The notes: a model not told the origin generated them from the letters alone. DNA of 64,000 nt from Paucibacter sp. Y2R2-4 (GCF_025717535.1 NZ_JAJIRO010000002.1:744001-808000), one strand, 5' to 3'. Positions 43,554-53,464 are shown, counted from the first letter of the stretch. Translations and numbers: made by a program.

Positions 43554-43583
43554 AAAAGAATGACGCCTAAGCGCCATTCTTTT
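43554..43583 (-). terminator. Terminator of glmS
   Basis: AAAAGAATG (43554-43562) pairs with CATTCTTTT (43575-43583), the inner part CGC/GCG closes a CTAA loop, with one A-C mismatch. On the minus strand it ends with a T-run. It lies 72 bp after the glmS stop. It may also work for plus-strand transcripts. Confidence 0.8.
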
Positions 43584-43654
43584 GTTCACGCCTCAACCGG
43601 CGGAATGCTGACTGTCTCTATATTTTCAGCTACAGCATGAGCAAAACATAACCA

Positions 43655-45526
43655 TCACTCTACAGTGACCGACTTGGCAAGGTTACGAGGCTTGTCCACA
43701 TCAGTGCCGCGCGCGCAAGCCGTGTGATAAGCCAGCAATTGCAGCGGGATCACGTGCAAGATGGGGCTGAGCGCGCCGTAGTGCTCGGGCATGCGGATCA
43801 CATGCAGACCGGGCTCGGATTGGATCTCGGTGTCGCCGTCGGCGAAGACATAGAGCTGGCCGCCGCGGGCCCGGACTTCTTGCATATTGCTCTTGAGCTT
43901 TTCCAGCAAGGTGTCATTCGGAGCCACAGTCACAACGGGCATCTCGGCGGTGACGAGCGCCAAGGGGCCGTGCTTCAGTTCACCGGCCGGGTAGGCCTCG
44001 GCGTGGATGTAGCTGATTTCTTTCAGCTTCAAGGCGCCTTCCAAAGCGATCGGGTAATGCAAGCCTCGGCCCAGGAACAAAGCGTTTTCCTTGCGAGCGA
44101 ACTCTTCGCTCCAGGCGATGACTTGAGGCTCCAAAGCCAGCACCGCCTGAACGGCCACCGGCAAGTGACGCAGCGCTTTCACATGTTCGGCTTCTTGGTC
44201 TTCACTCAGATGCCCGCGGGTTTGCGCCAGGGCCAAGGTCAACAAGAACAAGCCCACCAGTTGCGTGGTGAAGGCCTTGGTGGAGGCGACGCCGATCTCG
44301 GCACCGGCACGCGTGATGTAGGCCAACTCGCACTCGCGCACCATGGCACTGGTGGAGACATTGCAAACGGTCAGGGTGTGCTTCATGCCCAGCGAGCGGG
44401 CATGCTTGAGGGCCGCCAGAGTGTCTGCGGTTTCGCCGCTTTGGCTGATCGTAACGACCAGGGTGCGCGGATTCGGCACGCTGTCGCGGTAACGGTATTC
44501 GCTGGCGATTTCAACGCTGGTGGGGATCTTGGCAATGCTTTCCAGCCAGTACTTGGCGGTGGAACCTGAGTAGAAGCTGGTGCCGCAGGCCAGGATCAAG
44601 ACGTTGTCCACCTCCTTGAAGATGCGGTAAGCACCGTCACCGAACAACTCGGGGCTGATGCCGGTGATGGCTTCCAGGGTGTTGGCAATGGCCGTGGGCT
44701 GCTCGAAGATTTCCTTCTGCATATAGTGGCGATAAGGGCCCAGTTCGGCCGCGCCGCTGTGCGCATGCACGGTGCGAACCTCGCGCTGCTGCGACTCATA
44801 ACGACCGGTTTCAGCGTTCAACTGGCTGATCCAGAAGCGGCCTGGCTGCAGGTCCACCACATCACCCTCTTCCAGGTAGACGATTTGATCGGTCACACCG
44901 GCCAGCGCCATGGCGTCAGACGCCACGAAGTGCTCACCATCCGCGGCTTCCATGCCCACACCCAAGACCAAGGGCGAGCCTTCGCGAGCCGCCACCACAC
45001 GGTGCGGTTCATCGCGGCAGAACACGGCCACGGCGTAAGCGCCCTTCAGGCGCGGCAAGGCTTGCTGCACCGCTTCGAGCAAATCGCCGGTGTAGAGATG
45101 GTCGATCAGATGCGCGATCACCTCGGTATCGGTCTGGCTGCTGAAGACATAGCCACGCGACTTCAGTTCCGCACGCAACTCATCATGGTTCTCGATGATG
45201 CCGTTGTGCACCAGGGCGATGCGACCGACGCTGTCGGCCGCGGCATTCGGGCCTTGCGAAAAATGCGGGTGGGCGTTGTGCACCGCCGGCGCGCCATGGG
45301 TGGCCCAACGGGTGTGGGCAATGCCGGTGCCGGAGGCAATACCGTCCTCAGCCGCCAAGCCGGTCAATTCAGCCACGCGTGAAGTGCTGCGGGCGCGCTT
45401 CAGGCCGCCGTCTTGGTGCACGGCCACGCCGCAAGAGTCATAGCCCCGGTATTCGAGACGCTTCAGGCCCTCGATCAAGATTGGGACGATATTGCGCTGG
45501 CTGACGGCTCCGACGATTCCACACAT
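43655..45526 (-). CDS. glmS: Glutamine-fructose-6-phosphate aminotransferase
   Basis: Makes glucosamine-6-phosphate from fructose-6-phosphate and glutamine, the first step to UDP-GlcNAc for peptidoglycan and LPS. 623 residues. Cys2 (after Met removal) is the glutaminase nucleophile in [18 protein letters not shown] domains carry [13 protein letters not shown] and the C-terminal [13 protein letters not shown]. The length is a little above the usual 609. ATG at 45526 is set by the required N-terminal Cys. It is divergent from an Lrp-type regulator gene, an arrangement common in betaproteobacteria. Confidence 0.97.
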   Translation of the reverse strand: MCGIVGAVSQRNIVPILIEGLKRLEYRGYDSCGVAVHQDGGLKRARSTSRVAELTGLAAEDGIASGTGIAHTRWATHGAPAVHNAHPHFSQGPNAAADSVGRIALVHNGIIENHDELRAELKSRGYVFSSQTDTEVIAHLIDHLYTGDLLEAVQQALPRLKGAYAVAVFCRDEPHRVVAAREGSPLVLGVGMEAADGEHFVASDAMALAGVTDQIVYLEEGDVVDLQPGRFWISQLNAETGRYESQQREVRTVHAHSGAAELGPYRHYMQKEIFEQPTAIANTLEAITGISPELFGDGAYRIFKEVDNVLILACGTSFYSGSTAKYWLESIAKIPTSVEIASEYRYRDSVPNPRTLVVTISQSGETADTLAALKHARSLGMKHTLTVCNVSTSAMVRECELAYITRAGAEIGVASTKAFTTQLVGLFLLTLALAQTRGHLSEDQEAEHVKALRHLPVAVQAVLALEPQVIAWSEEFARKENALFLGRGLHYPIALEGALKLKEISYIHAEAYPAGELKHGPLALVTAEMPVVTVAPNDTLLEKLKSNMQEVRARGGQLYVFADGDTEIQSEPGLHVIRMPEHYGALSPILHVIPLQLLAYHTACARGTDVDKPRNLAKSVTVE

Positions 45527-45597
45527 GATGTTGGGCTCCAGAAAATGTTTGGGCTTGAGTTCGGAGCGAATCGTAGGCATTCAACCGAAATGATTGC

Positions 45598-45622
45598 TTT
45601 CAAAATATCAATCTATTTGAAA
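45598..45622. promoter_or_regulatory. Inverted repeat between glmS and Lrp-type gene
   Basis: TTTCAAA (45598-45604), 11 bases, TTTGAAA (45616-45622), in an AT-rich 149-bp divergent region. It may be the site of the adjacent Lrp-type regulator. Low certainty. Confidence 0.4.
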
Positions 45623-45675
45623 TAATTAGCCACACCCATATATCGGCGACGACATATTTCACGAGTAGGCTATTT

Positions 45676-46164
45676 ATGAATGATTCGGTCACATCGTTGG
45701 AGTTGGACGCCAGCGATCTGCGCATCCTGGAGCTGCTGCAACAAGATGCCGCACTGTCCAACCAAGACTTGGCCGGTCTGGCTCATGTCTCGCCAGCGAC
45801 CTGTTTGCGGCGCGTCAAGCGCTTGGTAGACACCGGCATCATCGAGCGCCGAGTGGCGCTGCTGTCGGCTGAAAAGCTCGGCGCGGGGCTGACGGCCATC
45901 GTTGAAATCACTTTGGACCGACAGGGTGCTGAACATCTGCAGGCTTTTGAGGCGCGAGTGCTGGCTGATGTGGCCGTGCAGCAGTGTTACCAGGTGTCCC
46001 CTGGGCCCGACTTTGTGCTGATTTTGCAGGTACCCGATATGCCGGCCTACCACGCCCTGGTGCTGCGCCTGTTCACCCAGGATGCCAATGTGCGCAACGT
46101 CAAGGCTTTCTTCAGTGTGCGACGCGGCAAGTTTGAGCCGCGCGTTCATTTGCCTAGCCGCTGA
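45676..46164 (+). CDS. Lrp/AsnC-family regulator
   Basis: 162 residues. Helix-turn-helix LSNQDLAGLAHVSPATCLRR after LDASDLRILELLQQDA, then the RAM ligand-binding domain with VQQCYQVSPGPDFVLILQVP. Lrp-type proteins form octamers that bind amino acids. It is divergent from glmS, so it may control glmS or a more distant target; effector unknown. ATG at 45676, starting after an AT-rich divergent region; a terminator follows at 46195. Confidence 0.92.
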   Translation: MNDSVTSLELDASDLRILELLQQDAALSNQDLAGLAHVSPATCLRRVKRLVDTGIIERRVALLSAEKLGAGLTAIVEITLDRQGAEHLQAFEARVLADVAVQQCYQVSPGPDFVLILQVPDMPAYHALVLRLFTQDANVRNVKAFFSVRRGKFEPRVHLPSR

Positions 46165-46194
46165 ACGATTCAACAGCCAGGCCGGCGAACAAGA

Positions 46195-46220
46195 AAAAAG
46201 CGGCCCGAGGGCCGCTTTTT
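46195..46220. terminator. Bidirectional terminator, Lrp gene and protease
   Basis: AAAAAGCGGCC (46195-46205), loop CGAG, GGCCGCTTTTT (46210-46220). It lies between the convergent Lrp-type and protease genes. Confidence 0.92.
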
Positions 46221-46247
46221 GGTTCAAGGCAGAACGCGTCGAAGCGA

Positions 46248-47366
46248 TCAGGCCTTGTTGCGACGGCGCGCAGCGCCAGCCACCACCCACAGGCCCAGGG
46301 CCATCAGGGCATAGGTTTGGGGTTCAGGAACAGCGGTCACGCTCGCGATGAAGTCAAGGTGCGAGAACACGGCGGTGGAACCCGACAGGTCGCCATAGCT
46401 GGACTTGTTGACCGAGCTCACATCGCAGTCCAGACCGAAGGTGCTGCAAGCTTGCCAGCCCCAGGAATGCACACCCGACAAGACCCACTCGCTACCGTTC
46501 CAGACGAAGTCGCCACCCCCGGAGTCTCCGCCGGCAATCAGGCCTTCCATGCCGCCCAAGCCTTCATTGCTGCTGAACTTGTTGCCGGTCATGTCAGCAA
46601 TGCGCTGCATGGTGTTGTTCTGTGCAGTGCCCTTGTCGAAGTCCACCATATAGGTGACACCGTGCTTGTAGTAATTCTCGTCGTAGCCCCAATCCGGACC
46701 CACCGCATCGCCCACCACCTTGTTGAAGGTCTTGCTGTCGATGTCAAAGGTGTTGAAGGCGTAGTGACCGTACTTGCCGTCATTCCAGTTGGTGGCAGTG
46801 TTTGCGCCGCCATTGCTGGTGGTGCCATAGCCGGCGGTCAGATGAGTCTTGCCCACATCGTTGGTGGTGCTGAGGTTGTAGCCCTTGATGGTCGTAACCG
46901 GGGCGTCCAGCTTCAAGATGGCGATGTCTGCGCCCGTGTCCAGTTCGCCAGTCCAGCCGGCGTGGATGAAGGCATTGCCCACCGAGACATTGCGGGTCTC
47001 AACGGCCTTGCCGTCGTACCAACCAAACTGCACGGTCATTTTGCTGAAGTCGTCAGCGCAGTGCGCGGCGGTCAGCACGTACTGACCACCCGCCAGCAGC
47101 GAGCCCGAGCAGGCGTAGTTGCCGCCCGAGGTGGTGAAGCTCAGACGAGCCACGCCGTCCAGCAAGCCGGCCACGCCGCCAATGTTTTGGCCGGGGGCAA
47201 AACGCCAGTTCGCGGGGTCGCTGGTGTTGCCAGTCAGCGGATCCATGCCAATCGCGCTGGCAGGAGGCAAGCGCAGGTTTGCTGCGTTTTGATCGCCGGC
47301 GGCGTGGGCGGCGCCGACCAAAGACAGCAGCGCGGCTGCGGCGATGACATTCAAATGCTTGACCAA
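46248..47366 (-). CDS. Trypsin-like serine protease with PEP-CTERM tail, copy 1
   Basis: 372 residues. TTG start at 47366 with GGAG 8 bp upstream; no ATG sits before the signal peptide MVKHLNVIAAAALLSLVGAA, HA. The S1 triad is visible: His in VLTAAHCADDF, Asp in ADIAILKL and Ser in GGDSGGGDFVW. The tail is VPEPQTYALMALGLWVVAG plus ARRRNK, so the enzyme should be anchored or released at the surface by exosortase. It is secreted. It stands in tandem with a close paralogue starting 276 bp further along. Substrate unknown. Confidence 0.9.
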   Translation of the reverse strand: MVKHLNVIAAAALLSLVGAAHAAGDQNAANLRLPPASAIGMDPLTGNTSDPANWRFAPGQNIGGVAGLLDGVARLSFTTSGGNYACSGSLLAGGQYVLTAAHCADDFSKMTVQFGWYDGKAVETRNVSVGNAFIHAGWTGELDTGADIAILKLDAPVTTIKGYNLSTTNDVGKTHLTAGYGTTSNGGANTATNWNDGKYGHYAFNTFDIDSKTFNKVVGDAVGPDWGYDENYYKHGVTYMVDFDKGTAQNNTMQRIADMTGNKFSSNEGLGGMEGLIAGGDSGGGDFVWNGSEWVLSGVHSWGWQACSTFGLDCDVSSVNKSSYGDLSGSTAVFSHLDFIASVTAVPEPQTYALMALGLWVVAGAARRRNKA

Positions 47367-47576
47367 GGTCCTACTCCTCAAAATTTGTTTTAAAACGATC
47401 GATGCCCTGATCAACGCTGCCAGGCGGTGCCCGAAACTGTCATTGCCAGTGGTTCTTTTGTACCCATCGATGCGTGAATATTGTCACGCCACCGACACCC
47501 CGCCAACCCCTACACAAGGGCAGTGAAAACCCCATCAAGGAAGTCACCTAGCCGAGGTGACAGGCAGTTATGCAAG

Positions 47577-47610
47577 CGGCGCCCTTGGACCTTTCGATCC
47601 AAGGGCGCCG
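47577..47610. terminator. Strong hairpin between the protease genes
   Basis: Perfect 13-bp stem CGGCGCCCTTGGA (47577-47589) and TCCAAGGGCGCCG (47598-47610), 8-nt loop. It lies 33 bp past the stop of the second protease on the minus strand. There is little T-run, so it may be a terminator or an RNA-stabilising hairpin. Confidence 0.65.
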
Positions 47611-47642
47611 TCTCTTGTTGGCCTTCAGAAGGCCACGTGATG

Positions 47643-48749
47643 TCAGCCTTGCTTGCGACGGCGAGCGGCAGCGGCCACACCAATGAGGCCCAGGGCCATC
47701 AAGGCATAAGTCTGCGGCTCAGGCACAGCGGTCACGCTGTTGATGAAAGCCGCATGCGAAAACACAGCGGTGGAGCCCGACAGGTCACCGTAGCTGGAGC
47801 CGTTGGCGGTGGCGTTGTCGCAGGTTCCGGGCGTGGGGACGCCGTAATAGCTGCAAGCCGAGCTACCACCCCAGCCCCACGAGTGCACGCCAGACAGCAG
47901 CCATTCGGTGCCGTTCCAGACGAAGTCGCCACCACCCGAGTCACCGCCGGCGATCAAGCCCTCGTTGGCCAGATTCGAGATGCCGGTATTGCCCCAGTTC
48001 TGACCCACTTTGGCGCCAATACGGCCAATCGTGTTCTTGTCAGCTGTGCCGTTGTCGAAATCGACCATATAGGTCACGCCGTACTTGTAGTAGTTGGCGT
48101 CATAGGCTGGATCAGCCAGGCTGTTCAGCGTCTTGCTGTCGATGTCGAAGGTATTGAAGGCGTAGTGGCCGTAGTTGCCGTCATTCCAGTTGGTTGCACT
48201 ATTGGTGTTGGCCGCCTGGGTGGTGCCATAACCCGCCATCAAATGCTCTTTGCCCACATCGTTGGTGGTGCTGATCTTGTAGCCCTTGATGGTGGTGACC
48301 GCTTGGTCGAGCTTCAGGATGGCGATATCGGCGCCGGTGTCGAGATCGCCGTTCCAGCCGCTGTGCACGGTAGCGCCGCCCACAGCCACATTGCGCGTAA
48401 CGGTCGCCGTGCCGTTGTACCAGCCGAACTGCACCTTCATGCTGGTGAAGTCATCGGCACAGTGGGCCGCGGTCAGCACGTATTGGCCGCCTTCCAGCAG
48501 CGAACCCGAGCAAGCCCAACTGCCCGACGAATTGGTGAAGCTCAAGCGAGCCACGCCGTCCAGCGCGCCAGCCACGCCGCCGATCGTCTGGCCCGGCGCA
48601 AAGCGCCAGTTCGATGGTGCCGAGGTGTTGCCCGTGCTGGGGATCAAGTTGTCCAGCGAGGTGACTTGCCCGTTGCTGGCTTGCGCTGCGCCAGTCAGGG
48701 CCAAAGCAGCAGCGGCTGCGAGCAGTTTGATGGTGTGAACCTTTGCCAT
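47643..48749 (-). CDS. Trypsin-like serine protease with PEP-CTERM tail, copy 2
   Basis: 368 residues, clearly homologous to copy 1 along its whole length (NWRFAPGQTIGGVAGALDGV, LTAAHCADDF, DIAILKLDQA, AGYGTTQAAN, HYAFNTFDIDSKT, GGDSGGGDFVWNG, SGVHSWGWGG). The triad His, Asp and Ser are kept. The signal peptide is MAKVHTIKLLAAAAALALTG, AAQA. The tail is VPEPQTYALMALGLIGVAAA plus ARRRKQG. It differs most in a loop near SSACSYYGVPTPGTCDNAT, which has extra cysteines. ATG at 48749 has AAGGA upstream. Tandem duplication of the neighbour. Confidence 0.92.
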   Translation of the reverse strand: MAKVHTIKLLAAAAALALTGAAQASNGQVTSLDNLIPSTGNTSAPSNWRFAPGQTIGGVAGALDGVARLSFTNSSGSWACSGSLLEGGQYVLTAAHCADDFTSMKVQFGWYNGTATVTRNVAVGGATVHSGWNGDLDTGADIAILKLDQAVTTIKGYKISTTNDVGKEHLMAGYGTTQAANTNSATNWNDGNYGHYAFNTFDIDSKTLNSLADPAYDANYYKYGVTYMVDFDNGTADKNTIGRIGAKVGQNWGNTGISNLANEGLIAGGDSGGGDFVWNGTEWLLSGVHSWGWGGSSACSYYGVPTPGTCDNATANGSSYGDLSGSTAVFSHAAFINSVTAVPEPQTYALMALGLIGVAAAARRRKQG

Positions 48750-48981
48750 GATGTCCGAGTCCTTCCGTGATCGGCGCCCACAGGCGCCTCCTCCCAAGCG
48801 ACTCAAAGCCTCTTGTGCCTGAGCCGCGCCAGACGATGCAGCGTGCTGCAATCGATGGCGGGAATATGTCACGCTCGAAGCCGGGGGCAACTGATGGCTT
48901 TTGCCGAAGTGCAAACCCTTAGGCACTCACCCAGTTGACCTGCTAGACGCCCCTCTTGTAGACGCGCAGCCTTTCAGGCCA

Positions 48982-50163
48982 TCAGGATTTCAGGATCAGC
49001 AAACCCTTCAGATACTCCCCTTCCGGGAAGCAAATGGTCTGCGGGTGGTCTGGCGTGGCGCCGACGCGGTCGAGGATGAAACCGTCCACCTGCGCATCCA
49101 AACCCGCACCGGCCACAATTTTGTGGAACAAATCGGGTGAGATTCCACCTGAACAAGAGAAGGTGAACAGCAGCCCTCCCGGCGCTAGCAGGCGCAGCGC
49201 CAAACGGTTGATGTCTTTGTAAGCGCGCGCCGCACGCTCTGCGTGGGCTGCAGTGGGGGCGAACTTAGGCGGATCCAGCACGATGGCATCGAACTGGCGA
49301 CCCTCCTTTAAAAAGCCCCGCAGGGTGGCATTCACATCGGCGTCCATGGCCTGGTGGCGAGCGGGATCAAACCCGTTCAAGACCACATGAGCTTGCGCTC
49401 GCGCCAGGGCCGGCCCCGAAGAATCCACACTGATCACCTGCTCGGCACCACCGGCCAAGGCCGCAACGGAGAAGCCCCCGGTGTAGCTGTAGCAATTCAA
49501 GACAGTCTTGCTGCCGTAGTGCCGGACGGCGTCGGCAAAACGTTTGCGGTTGTCTCGCTGATCCAGGTAATAACCCGTCTTATGGCCTTCAGCCACGTCC
49601 AAGCTGAGGCGCCACTCGTGTTCGCTGATCGTCACTTCTGTCGCGCCTTCGCCACGCAGCCAACCGGTTTGAAGGGGCAGGCCTTCGAGCTCGCGGACTT
49701 GCGCGTCGGAGCGCTCATACAGACGACTCAGGCCGGTGGCGGCCATCAAGTGCTCGATGATCTGCGCCTTCCAGCGCTCCACCCCGCTGGAGAGAAACTG
49801 TGCCACCAAGGTGTCGGCATAACGGTCGACCACCAGGCCGGGCAAGCCGTCGGCTTCGCCATGAATCAATCGGATCGAGTCCGAAGCGACCGGCAGGCGT
49901 GCTCGCATGGCCAAGGCACGGGCGATGCGCCGCTGGAAGAAGGCGCTGTCGATGCGCTCACTCTCGTCAAAGCTCCACGCGCGCAGGCGAATCTGCGATT
50001 GCGGACTGAAGGCAGCCCAGCACAGGAACTGCCCTTCGGCCGATTCAACACGCACGGTTTCGCCGCTGTCCGCCCCGCCGCGAGCAATGGAGCTTTCAAA
50101 GACCCAGGGATGGCGGCGCTCCAAAGAGCGCTCTTTGCCGGGACGGATGACAACTTTTTTCAT
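48982..50163 (-). CDS. rlmI: 23S rRNA (cytosine-5) methyltransferase RlmI-like
   Basis: 393 residues. N-terminal PUA domain (MKKVVIRPGKERSLERRHPW, VFESSI) and a Rossmann SAM domain with LNCYSYTGGFSVAALAGG and the catalytic-type IVLDPPKFAPT, ending FSCSGGIS. RlmI methylates C1962 of 23S rRNA in E. coli. It lies 27 bp downstream of the outer-membrane-like gene on the same strand and is probably the last gene of the dapF-xerC unit. The closely related YccW name applies too. Confidence 0.93.
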   Translation of the reverse strand: MKKVVIRPGKERSLERRHPWVFESSIARGGADSGETVRVESAEGQFLCWAAFSPQSQIRLRAWSFDESERIDSAFFQRRIARALAMRARLPVASDSIRLIHGEADGLPGLVVDRYADTLVAQFLSSGVERWKAQIIEHLMAATGLSRLYERSDAQVRELEGLPLQTGWLRGEGATEVTISEHEWRLSLDVAEGHKTGYYLDQRDNRKRFADAVRHYGSKTVLNCYSYTGGFSVAALAGGAEQVISVDSSGPALARAQAHVVLNGFDPARHQAMDADVNATLRGFLKEGRQFDAIVLDPPKFAPTAAHAERAARAYKDINRLALRLLAPGGLLFTFSCSGGISPDLFHKIVAGAGLDAQVDGFILDRVGATPDHPQTICFPEGEYLKGLLILKS

Positions 50164-50190
50164 GGCCTGGACCTTTTCTTTCGCACAAGT

Positions 50191-51735
50191 TCAACGCGCC
50201 AGGCTGCCAAAGGCATAACCGACCGAGAGGTTCAGCAGCGGCGCGGATTGGGCGCCACTGCGCATGCCGCGCCAGTGACCCAGGCCCGCGCGCAAACGCA
50301 GGCGTTCGCCTTCCCACAGCGCATAGGCTTCGGCCTGCAGCAAGGCGCCGCCACCCACATCCACCCCGCCGCCGCCAGCCGCGCCGGCGAGCAATTCGGC
50401 GCCGAAACGCGTGGAAGCCCACAGCGGCTGGGTCTGCAGGCCCAGGCCAAACAGCCCGAAGGAATAGGCGCCGGCCTTGCCGAAAGCCGCACTGCCGGCC
50501 TGCGCAACGCCGTAGACCGAAGGCGTCAGCTCACGCGTCATCACCATGGCCATCTGGCCAATCGCGTCTTGGCTGCCATTCTTGAAGCGAACCTTGGGCA
50601 GGTATTGATAGCTGGCAAAGAGCTGCTGGGTGCGCACCGTGCCGGACTCTTGTTCCAGACTGTTGCCAATGGAAGGCGTGATGTCCAGCGGCAAGGCCAG
50701 GCCCAAGCGGACAAAATTGGCCGAGAACTGGCCGCGCGGCGCTTTGCTGAGACCCCCATCCAGGCGCACGGTCGCACCCCAAGGCGTGATCCAGCGCAGC
50801 GTTGGGCCGGCACGCAACAGCCAACCGCTGCCGGTATCGATATTGCCACCGCCGCCCAAGCCCAAGCCTAACTGCCCGCCTGCGCGCAAACGGGGGCTGC
50901 CAATCGCCCAGTCTTGCCCGGCCGTAGCCAGCACCTCCATATAGCCGTCGGCGCCGCCCTGTGCGGCACCGGCAGCCTCGACGCCCCACCAGCTGCCATC
51001 GGCGATGTACTGGCGCAAGTCCGCGCCGGCAAAGCCCATGCGCTTGGTGCTGGGCACACCGCTGCGATTGCGGGTGCCAGCGCGCGGGGTGGCAAAGCCG
51101 CCCTGCAAAGCGATTTCGTCAAAGCCCATGCCTGTGCGCTGGCTGGCGCGACCGCGCTTACCCGAGTCGCTGGGCGCGAAGCTGGCAAAGCTGCTCGAGC
51201 GCCCCAGCACCAAGCCGATGCTGCTGTCGCTGATATTGCCGCTGGGGAAGCGAACATGGCTGAGCGCCACGCCGCTGTACCAGTCGCCCGCCTGCAAACG
51301 CAAGGACAACTCGGGCCGCAACATCAGTCCGCCACCAAAGCGCACCTGATTCGAGCCGACGCCCCCGCCAGCTCCGGCGTACAAACCGGCCGCCACATGT
51401 GCGTTTGAGCCCAAGCGCCAGCGTCCTTGAGCCGTCAAGCCGAGCGTGAACAGTCCACCGTAATTGCCCTTGGCCGCGCCATAGACGCTGGGGCCGAAAC
51501 CCCAATCGTCGTTGACCGCCATCAAATAGCTGCCGCCCAGCAAGGCAGTCTTGTCGCCATTGGGCATGCGCAGCGGCGTCCAGCTGGTTTCAATCGCGGC
51601 AGGACGCAAAGAGGCGGGGCGCACGAGCGCAGCATCGGCGCCCACGGCAGCACCAGACTGAGTCAAGGAAGCCAGCGCGACCGCAAGGGGCGCCAGGGCG
51701 GGCAAAGTAGGCATGGTCTGAACAGAAAGTGACAT
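50191..51735 (-). CDS. Outer-membrane beta-barrel-like protein coupled to xerC
   Basis: 514 residues, family not recognised. Signal peptide LPALAPLAVALASLTQSGAA, then alternating aromatic and small residues with many Gly: LGGSYLMAVNDDWGFGPSVY, GGLFTLGLTAQGRWRLG, SPRLRAGGQLGLGLGGGGN and a C-terminal strand LLNLSVGYAFGSLAR. The pattern suggests a 14- to 18-strand barrel or a porin-like surface protein. Its ATG at 51735 shares one base with the xerC stop (TAATG), so translation is coupled. An inner start (Met8) is possible. Role unknown. Confidence 0.65.
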   Translation of the reverse strand: MSLSVQTMPTLPALAPLAVALASLTQSGAAVGADAALVRPASLRPAAIETSWTPLRMPNGDKTALLGGSYLMAVNDDWGFGPSVYGAAKGNYGGLFTLGLTAQGRWRLGSNAHVAAGLYAGAGGGVGSNQVRFGGGLMLRPELSLRLQAGDWYSGVALSHVRFPSGNISDSSIGLVLGRSSSFASFAPSDSGKRGRASQRTGMGFDEIALQGGFATPRAGTRNRSGVPSTKRMGFAGADLRQYIADGSWWGVEAAGAAQGGADGYMEVLATAGQDWAIGSPRLRAGGQLGLGLGGGGNIDTGSGWLLRAGPTLRWITPWGATVRLDGGLSKAPRGQFSANFVRLGLALPLDITPSIGNSLEQESGTVRTQQLFASYQYLPKVRFKNGSQDAIGQMAMVMTRELTPSVYGVAQAGSAAFGKAGAYSFGLFGLGLQTQPLWASTRFGAELLAGAAGGGGVDVGGGALLQAEAYALWEGERLRLRAGLGHWRGMRSGAQSAPLLNLSVGYAFGSLAR

Positions 51736-52703
51736 TAGTTTTTTCGCTTCGCCCGCGGGTGCGCGGCGTCGTAGATTTTCGCTAGGTGTTGAAAGTCCAG
51801 CTGGGTGTAGACCTGGGTGGTGGTGATGTGGGCATGGCCCAGCAGTTCTTGCACCGCTCGCAAATCACCACTGGACTGCAGCAGATGCGAAGCAAAGGAA
51901 TGGCGCAACATATGCGGATGCACATGGCTGGGCATGCCTGCGGCCAAAGCACGCTGTTTCAGCATGGCGCGAATCTGCGAAGCGCCGAAACGAGCCCCAC
52001 GAGCGCCGACAAACAAGGCCGCCTCATCCGCACGAGCCAATTGCCCCCGCACCGCCAGCCATTGCTGCAGGGCTTGCATCGCGGCTGCGCCGACGGGCAC
52101 GCTGCGGCGCTTGGATCCTTTACCCAGCACATGAGCCTCGCCAGCCTGTTGATCCACCCAACCCAGCGCTTGAACGCTGGCCAACACATCCAGTCCGACC
52201 ACCTCAGAAATCCGCAAGCCGCAGCCATACAGCAACTCGACCACACAGCGGTCGCGCGCCTCGGTGCGCACGTCCAGTGCTGCGGCCTCGGGCTGGTAGT
52301 CCGCCAATTGCACGGCATCGTCCACGCCCAAGGCTTTGGGCAAAGGCTTAGGCGCTTTAGGCGCTCGCAATCCTTCAAAGGGATTCAGATCCACCAAGCG
52401 CTGTTGACCCAGCCAGCGATACAAGCCTCGCCAGACCGACAGCATCAAAGCCAGGCTACGCGGGCCGAGATCGCTTTGCGCATGCAGCGTGGCCAACAAA
52501 GCGCGCGCCTGATGCGAACGCAGCGTCAGCAGATTTTGGCCACGCTGTGCAGCCAAACCCTGCAAACGCCGCAGGCCGTCTTCATAAATGAGCAAGGTGC
52601 GTGGCGCCAGTCGGCGCTCCACCCGGACATGGCTCAAATAATCCAGCAGTTGAGAGGCCAGCGGCTCCGGCGCATCCGCAGCGTTGAAATCTTCTTCAGA
52701 CAC
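51735..52703 (-). CDS. xerC: Tyrosine recombinase XerC
   Basis: 322 residues. Joins with XerD to resolve chromosome dimers at dif. N-terminal SAM-like domain (LASQLLDYLSHVRVERRLAP), C-terminal catalytic set: Arg in GCGLRISEV, Lys in LGKGSKRRSVPV, His and Arg in HMLRHSFASHLL, His in GHAHITTTQ and Tyr in VYTQLDFQHL. It is part of the dapF-DUF484-xerC order known from E. coli. The gene lies 17 bp after DUF484. Confidence 0.97.
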   Translation of the reverse strand: MSEEDFNAADAPEPLASQLLDYLSHVRVERRLAPRTLLIYEDGLRRLQGLAAQRGQNLLTLRSHQARALLATLHAQSDLGPRSLALMLSVWRGLYRWLGQQRLVDLNPFEGLRAPKAPKPLPKALGVDDAVQLADYQPEAAALDVRTEARDRCVVELLYGCGLRISEVVGLDVLASVQALGWVDQQAGEAHVLGKGSKRRSVPVGAAAMQALQQWLAVRGQLARADEAALFVGARGARFGASQIRAMLKQRALAAGMPSHVHPHMLRHSFASHLLQSSGDLRAVQELLGHAHITTTQVYTQLDFQHLAKIYDAAHPRAKRKN

Positions 52704-52720
52704 GCCTAGGCCGCATGCGA

Positions 52721-53464
52721 TCAGGGCTGCGTGGATTCAGCGCCGGCGCCCTTGCCCGCGCCGTTCTGAGGCGCCAGGCGCGACAAAGCCGCGCTGGCGA
52801 TCTCACCCACACGCGACAAGAACTCGGTGCCCATCTCCGCGGTGTAGCGAGTCGGATCGGGCGAACCCAGCACCAGCAAGCCAATGCTCTGGCCCGGCTG
52901 CGCGCCCAAGGTCAGCGGAATCAAGGCCAGGGAGCTGGCGTTGGCGGCCGCGCCCTCCTCACCACTCAACCAGCGCGCCGCCTCAAAGCCGGAGTTGACG
53001 CCGCAATAGGGCTGACTCAGGCTGGCCGCAAAGCTCTTCACATCTTGGCTGACAGCCTGAGCGAACTCAGCCCCAGCGTGCTCGGGCGCCACATCCCAAA
53101 GGCGCAAACCCGCCAGCGGAATCATGAACTGGTGGCGCAACTCCTGCGTCAACACCGCCGGCAGCTCGGCCGGCTGTGCCGTCAGCATCAGACGTTTGGT
53201 CCAGCGATGCAGACGGTCGGCAATGGCCACATTTTCTTGGCCGTTGCGGATCATCTCGATGATCTTGAACTCCAGGCCCTTGATCTTCTCGCGCAGCATT
53301 TCGGCCTGACGCTCTTGCAAGGAAACCGCGCGGGCACTGTGCGGGTGGGTCAATTGCACCGAAGCCAAGAGTTCGGCGTGGCGCTCAAAAAAGCCCGGCG
53401 TATTGGCCAAAAAGTCCGCGATGTCTTTTTCGGTAATGCCCTGCGTACCCAGTTCTTTACTCAC
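52721..53464 (-). CDS. DUF484 family protein
   Basis: 247 residues. The N-terminus has [20 protein letters not shown] then [16 protein letters not shown], the DUF484 signature, with a coiled coil after it and a GAF-like C-terminal half ([30 protein letters not shown]). GTG start (53464) overlaps the dapF stop by 4 bp (GTGA). The same gene lies between dapF and xerC in E. coli (yigA). Function unknown. Confidence 0.94.
   Translation of the reverse strand: MSKELGTQGITEKDIADFLANTPGFFERHAELLASVQLTHPHSARAVSLQERQAEMLREKIKGLEFKIIEMIRNGQENVAIADRLHRWTKRLMLTAQPAELPAVLTQELRHQFMIPLAGLRLWDVAPEHAGAEFAQAVSQDVKSFAASLSQPYCGVNSGFEAARWLSGEEGAAANASSLALIPLTLGAQPGQSIGLLVLGSPDPTRYTAEMGTEFLSRVGEIASAALSRLAPQNGAGKGAGAESTQP

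Noticed and set aside
45527-45675. glmS ribozyme
   Set aside because: Known in Gram-positives; the leader here is only 149 bp, AT-rich and shared with a divergent regulator, with no ribozyme core visible.
51735-52703. Integrase of a mobile element
   Set aside because: Context dapF-DUF484-xerC and full XerC motifs show the housekeeping recombinase; no att site or phage genes nearby.
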